This document shows positions 14,859 through 18,020 of a DNA stretch of 18,020 nt, piece by piece. Source of the DNA: Lachnospiraceae bacterium (GTDB lineage Bacteria > Bacillota_A > Clostridia > Lachnospirales > Lachnospiraceae); contig JAFYAD010000329.1 in NCBI GenBank assembly GCA_017540915.1, positions 1 through 18,020 of the forward strand, read 5' to 3'. Numbering within the stretch: the stretch's first letter is position 1; each line of letters opens with the position of its first letter. The notes under the pieces are model-generated. The model was not told where the DNA came from and ran no database searches. It saw nothing but the letters and a program-made list of their open reading frames with translations. Position numbers and translations under genes: made by a program.

Positions 14859-15752
14859 TTACAGCAATCCGACTATCTCCTGTATCCTGCCGTCCTGATC
14901 ATAGTTAAGCTCCGTGACGCATACCGATCTGTGGAAAAGACTTCCTCCCGGCAGCTTGTCATTGTGATAGAAAAGATAGGTCTTTCCCTTAAAATCACAG
15001 ATACCCGGATGATTGGTAAAACAAGGTCCCTCTTTCATGATGACACCGCCGTAGATCCAGGGTCCCGTAGGCGATGTCGATGTGGAATATGCCAGATGCT
15101 CGTTTCTGTGCTCACCCTCTGCAAATGCAGCATACACCATGTAGTAAAGATCACCTCTCCTGTAAAACCACGGGCCTTCACCGTATGTTGTGCCGGTGTA
15201 ATGACTTCCCTTTGCAAAAGCCTCTTCCGTCATGGGAATGCGTCCGATACCCACCTCCTTGTCATAGGAGATCATGTCCTCATTGAGCTTCACATAACGA
15301 AGCTCCGGATTTCCGAAATAAAGATATGCCTGTCCGTCCTCATCTATGAATACCGTGGGGTCAATATCATTCCAGTCTCCCTCGTCTATCAGAGGATACC
15401 CCAGATCCCTGAATGGTCCCGTCGGACTGTCGGAAACGCCGACGGCTATAGCCATTCCGCTGCCCGTCTTATGAACCGGACAATAAAGATAGAATTTACC
15501 GTTTCTCCCGATACACTGCGGAGCCCAGGCGCGGTCATCTGCCCACTCTATATCATCCAGTGAGAAAATCTTACCGTGATCTGTCCACTCCTTCATATCC
15601 TTTGTGGAAAAGCAGCGCCAGTCATACATGGTATAAAAATCATTGACCAGCTCATCCTCATCATGGGTTGTATAAAGATAAAGTGTATCTCCAAACACCA
15701 TCGGTGCCGGATCCGCCGTGTAGATTGTCTTTATGATAGGTTCTGTGTTCAT
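14859..15752 (-). CDS. Glycoside hydrolase family 43 protein, cytoplasmic
   Basis: 297 residues, a single five-bladed beta-propeller without a carbohydrate-binding domain. GH43 enzymes are inverting beta-xylosidases, alpha-L-arabinofuranosidases or arabinanases. The catalytic set is visible: base Asp in [10 protein letters not shown] (near residue 14), the pKa-modulating Asp in [13 protein letters not shown], and the acid Glu in [11 protein letters not shown]. Repeated YLY/YYM strands such as FYLYCPV and AYLYFGN fit the propeller. There is no signal peptide, so it probably acts on imported arabino- or xylo-oligosaccharides. ATG 15752 has GAGGAGG upstream; the frame extends to 15803 but into the flanking palindrome. 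Upstream is a WYL regulator gene and beyond it a secreted GH5 cellulase. The exact substrate cannot be assigned. Confidence 0.92.
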   Translation of the reverse strand: MNTEPIIKTIYTADPAPMVFGDTLYLYTTHDEDELVNDFYTMYDWRCFSTKDMKEWTDHGKIFSLDDIEWADDRAWAPQCIGRNGKFYLYCPVHKTGSGMAIAVGVSDSPTGPFRDLGYPLIDEGDWNDIDPTVFIDEDGQAYLYFGNPELRYVKLNEDMISYDKEVGIGRIPMTEEAFAKGSHYTGTTYGEGPWFYRRGDLYYMVYAAFAEGEHRNEHLAYSTSTSPTGPWIYGGVIMKEGPCFTNHPGICDFKGKTYLFYHNDKLPGGSLFHRSVCVTELNYDQDGRIQEIVGLL

Positions 15753-15793
15753 GTTTTCCTCCTCACGTTCTAACTCTTTCTCATATTTCAATG

Positions 15794-15874
15794 TATGATT
15801 CAAGAGTCAAAAGCCTGACTTCACGGCAAGTTTGCTTGCCGGTGGAGGCAAGGCTTATTTACCCTTGAATCATA
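15794..15874. repeat. 81-bp nested palindromic element
   Basis: Perfect terminal inverted repeats TATGATTCAAG (15794-15804) and CTTGAATCATA (15864-15874) enclose AAGCCT (15811-15816) with AGGCTT (15851-15856), and then GGCAAG-TTTG-CTTGCC (15825-15840). It fills nearly the whole gap between the WYL gene stop (15880) and the GH43 start. It could act as terminator, mRNA-stabilising hairpin, regulator site or a small non-autonomous repeat element. On the minus strand the AAGCC arm ends GGCTTTT, a weak terminator signal, and TTGACT overlaps the same stretch. Confidence 0.75.
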
Positions 15875-15879
15875 ATTCT

Positions 15880-16869
15880 TTACTCATACAACTTACGGAT
15901 ATCCTTCAGTTCTTTTTTGAATCTGCTCACCACCTCCTTGGGACCGGTTATCCTAACCTTAGATCCCAGTGCGAATATCCACCCAAAGAAATGGTCGCTC
16001 AGAGCTACATCAACATTAATCTCCGACCAGCCTTTCTGCTTTGCGGCACGGATTTTTATATCCTTTCCGAAGCGGTCGATAAAAACACCTGCCATGTCAT
16101 TTTGAAATGCGATCTTGACATTCACCGGCTCTCCGCCGAACATCCCGAAGTTCATCTGCGAATACTTTGCGAGATCAAATTTTCTGAATCTATCCCTGCC
16201 GGATCTCTTTTCGTCCAGGACCTGAATAGCCTTCATCTTGTCAACGCGGAAATGTTTGATGCGGTCAACCGTCTCATCATAGGCTATAAGGTAGTAGTTT
16301 TCATCATTCCAGGTCAGGGCCCAGGGGCTCACCACGTAAGGTTCCTCCCGACGTCTTTCCAGCCTGCCCTCCGTATTCCACCGCATATATTCAAAGCTGA
16401 TCTTGAGATTCTCGGCAATGGCTCTGTGCACATCATCCACCAGATAATAAACACTCTCGTTCATGGTCTTTACCCTGCCCTGAACCACAACCTGGCGTTT
16501 AAGCTGTGCCGCCTCATAATCGCTGGCCAGACCGGTAAGTTTTTTTATCAGTTCGTTTGATTTTTTCTCGGTGATAAACTTTGATGACTGTATCGCGTCA
16601 ACCAAAAGTTTCAGCTCGGCTATTTCAAACTGTTTGCTGCCGACATGATAATAATAATTCCGTCCGACCTTCTCCCCTATGACATCGATTCCCAGGACCC
16701 TGAGTGCCTCCAGATCGTCATAAAGACTCTTTCTGTCGGCAGTCACACCATATTTTTCCAGTGCATGCTGTATCTCCGGCATGGTGATCATGTGTTCATC
16801 ATCGGTTCTCTCCGTCATAATGCGGCTCAGATAATACAATTTAAGTTTTTGATTCGTTCCCTTCGGCAT
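15880..16869 (-). CDS. WYL-domain transcriptional regulator with N-terminal helix-turn-helix
   Basis: 329 residues. Residues about 8-75 form a winged helix-turn-helix of the DeoR/HTH_11 type (KLKLYYLSRIM, then TADRKSLYDDLEALRVLGID). The WYL domain covers about 140-235, with SPWALTWNDENYYLIAYD and RIKHFRVDKM; the name-giving W-Y-L is YYL here. A C-terminal WCX-like region closes it, rich in KIAF and VDVALSDHFFGW. Such proteins bind DNA and sense nucleotides, single-stranded DNA or small ligands; the ligand is unknown. ATG 16869 is preferred over ATG 16896 because GGAAGGGGG precedes it and because a TATAAT ends directly at the upstream ATG. It lies between a GH5 and a GH43 gene, so control of fibre-degradation genes is a reasonable guess. 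Confidence 0.9.
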   Translation of the reverse strand: MPKGTNQKLKLYYLSRIMTERTDDEHMITMPEIQHALEKYGVTADRKSLYDDLEALRVLGIDVIGEKVGRNYYYHVGSKQFEIAELKLLVDAIQSSKFITEKKSNELIKKLTGLASDYEAAQLKRQVVVQGRVKTMNESVYYLVDDVHRAIAENLKISFEYMRWNTEGRLERRREEPYVVSPWALTWNDENYYLIAYDETVDRIKHFRVDKMKAIQVLDEKRSGRDRFRKFDLAKYSQMNFGMFGGEPVNVKIAFQNDMAGVFIDRFGKDIKIRAAKQKGWSEINVDVALSDHFFGWIFALGSKVRITGPKEVVSRFKKELKDIRKLYE

Positions 16870-16896
16870 AAAAACACCCCCTTCCGATATTTCCAT

Positions 16897-16925
16897 ATTA
16901 TAAATGTTGCAAATAAAAAAAACAA
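16897..16925 (-). promoter_or_regulatory. Probable promoter of the WYL regulator gene
   Basis: TTGTTT (16925-16920), a 17-nt spacer and TATAAT (16902-16897). The -35 box lies inside the T tract of the GH5 gene's terminator, so the two signals overlap. The predicted start near 16890 supports ATG 16869. Confidence 0.6.
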
Positions 16926-16953
16926 GGCAAAGCGTTATATGCTTTGCCTTGTT
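16915..16953 (-). terminator. Intrinsic terminator after the GH5 gene
   Basis: AACAAGGCAAAGC (16953-16941 on the minus strand) and GCTTTGCCTTGTT (16933-16921) form a perfect 13-bp stem with a 7-nt loop. The T tract continues to 16915. It begins 18 bp after the GH5 stop and is the strongest terminator in the window; the A-rich plus-strand flank shows the direction is minus. Confidence 0.92.
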
Positions 16954-16971
16954 TTGTACAATTTATGGGTC

Positions 16972-18020
16972 TTAATTTTTGCTGTTGGCATCATCGGGTG
17001 AAATTCCCTGAGCACCCGGTACATAATTGAAGGTGATCTCTATGGTCTTCACATCTCCCAACCTGTCTTTATCTATGAAAGTAGGACTGCATCCTTCCGT
17101 GCTGCCGCTTGATGTGCGGGCTTCCTCCGGTATTGAACCTACCCACTCATTGAGAAGGTTCATTCTGGTGCAATGTCCGTCATCCGAAGTGGTGTATCCC
17201 TCGGAGAATGTCCTGTAATCCTCACCGTTTACTTTTATAGATTCTATCTCTATAAGATATCCCGGGAAAAGATCCTCTCCATTTGAAATACCAATAGCTG
17301 AGAATGCTGTACTGCTTGAAAATCCTTTATCTGTCCCGGTGAAATCCAGACTTACGGTATATGTTCCTTCACCGGTGATCTGTGCATTCTTTGCCACAAG
17401 CCCCGCTGTAGCGGAATCCGGATCAAAAGTATCACCCACGCTGTATGTCTGATTCCAGTCTCCGGAACTCCACATGATCCATGCTACCGCATTACCATCG
17501 CCAGTCAATATTTCCTCTTTTGTAAAGGATTCCGGAGCACCGTCGATAATCTCCTGTATGGCAGTCTTTGCGTTTGCTGTGATATCATCTGCCGTCAGTC
17601 CCTGCGCATCATATGAACCTTTACTGTGATCTATATAGAACTGCTTAAACTCCTCATCTATCCAGCTTCCGTCTGCCTTCTTCACGAAATCTCCTGTGTT
17701 CCAGTTGACAGGAACATATCCGTAAAGATCACAGTTTGCGAAAAAGTTTTTATACCATGTCTGCCAGTCAGGCTTCATATCACCTGCACTGGTCGGTAAT
17801 ACTCCGCACTCTCCGATGATAACGCCGTAGCCCTCCTCCGTGTACTTGGAAAGCTTCTCCATGAGGGTGTTCATCTCCTCAACGTTTCTGGCGGTTCCCC
17901 ATCTTGACTCGCCGGATGTGCCGCAGTAATTCCACGGAGTGTAATAATGTACCGACAAAAACAGCTTATCTTTTGCGGTATCCGTAGGCATCTGCCATCT
18001 GCGATCCAGGGTCTGTGTTA
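16972..18020 (-). CDS. GH5 cellulase/endoglucanase, 5' part missing
   Basis: The frame is open to the right edge; 348 residues of the C-terminal part are visible. The catalytic (beta/alpha)8 remnant shows RWQMPTDTAKDKLFLSVHYY, with the HYYTPW strand, and YGVIIGECGVLPTS, where the Glu is the GH5 nucleophile. The acid/base NEP motif would lie outside the window. After the barrel ends (near VPVNWNTGDF and a final helix), the last roughly 180 residues contain AVAWIMWSSGDWNQTYS and form a beta-rich, probably carbohydrate-binding module rich in Thr, Gly and Asp, which I cannot name. No dockerin or cell-wall anchor ends the protein. It is presumably secreted and acts on beta-1,4-glucan; the signal peptide is not visible. 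A strong terminator follows the stop. Confidence 0.9.
   Translation of the reverse strand, partial: TQTLDRRWQMPTDTAKDKLFLSVHYYTPWNYCGTSGESRWGTARNVEEMNTLMEKLSKYTEEGYGVIIGECGVLPTSAGDMKPDWQTWYKNFFANCDLYGYVPVNWNTGDFVKKADGSWIDEEFKQFYIDHSKGSYDAQGLTADDITANAKTAIQEIIDGAPESFTKEEILTGDGNAVAWIMWSSGDWNQTYSVGDTFDPDSATAGLVAKNAQITGEGTYTVSLDFTGTDKGFSSSTAFSAIGISNGEDLFPGYLIEIESIKVNGEDYRTFSEGYTTSDDGHCTRMNLLNEWVGSIPEEARTSSGSTEGCSPTFIDKDRLGDVKTIEITFNYVPGAQGISPDDANSKN

Overview
The window looks like a chromosomal segment of a moderate-GC, anaerobic, plant-fibre-degrading Firmicute, most likely a member of the Lachnospiraceae (Butyrivibrio-like). This is inferred from the type III glutamine synthetase, an Amt transporter carrying its own PII domain, GH5 and GH43 glycosidases, strong AGGAGG-type ribosome binding sites and textbook sigma-A promoters. 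There is no sign of phage, insertion sequence, CRISPR, tRNA or rRNA. Most genes lie on the minus strand; only the HD-GYP gene and one secreted FN3-like protein are on the plus strand.

Positions 1-5063 (minus strand) form a nitrogen block: glnN-type glutamine synthetase, then an Amt-PII fusion, then the 5' part of a KaiC/RecA-like gene that runs off the left edge. Positions 5095-6938 (minus) are an aromatic amino acid operon. A sigma-A promoter is followed by a 26-codon, Phe-rich leader peptide, a terminator/antiterminator pair, pheA (catalytic domain only) and a DAHP synthase. This has the full architecture of ribosome-mediated Phe attenuation. A divergent promoter drives a membrane HD-GYP protein (7115-8371), which converges on purF (8374-9780) with only two bases between the stop codons.

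The most striking regulatory signal is that glnA and purF, 5 kb apart, have matching promoters. From the predicted +1, both transcripts start with nearly the same 28 nucleotides, which fold directly into an intrinsic terminator and can also form a competing small hairpin. A terminator-like hairpin with a partly similar interior sits in front of the Amt-PII gene. Together these suggest an undescribed 5'-end attenuator for glutamine and ammonia genes.

The right half holds an apbE lipoprotein gene preceded by three copies of a degenerate repeat, two of which carry a perfect extended -10. It also holds the FN3-like secreted protein, a HAD phosphatase, and an M18 aminopeptidase gene interrupted by one in-frame amber codon at codon 53. 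Further right are a small conserved-looking protein, a cytoplasmic GH43 glycosidase, an 81-bp nested palindrome, a WYL-type regulator, and the C-terminal part of a GH5 cellulase that runs off the right edge.
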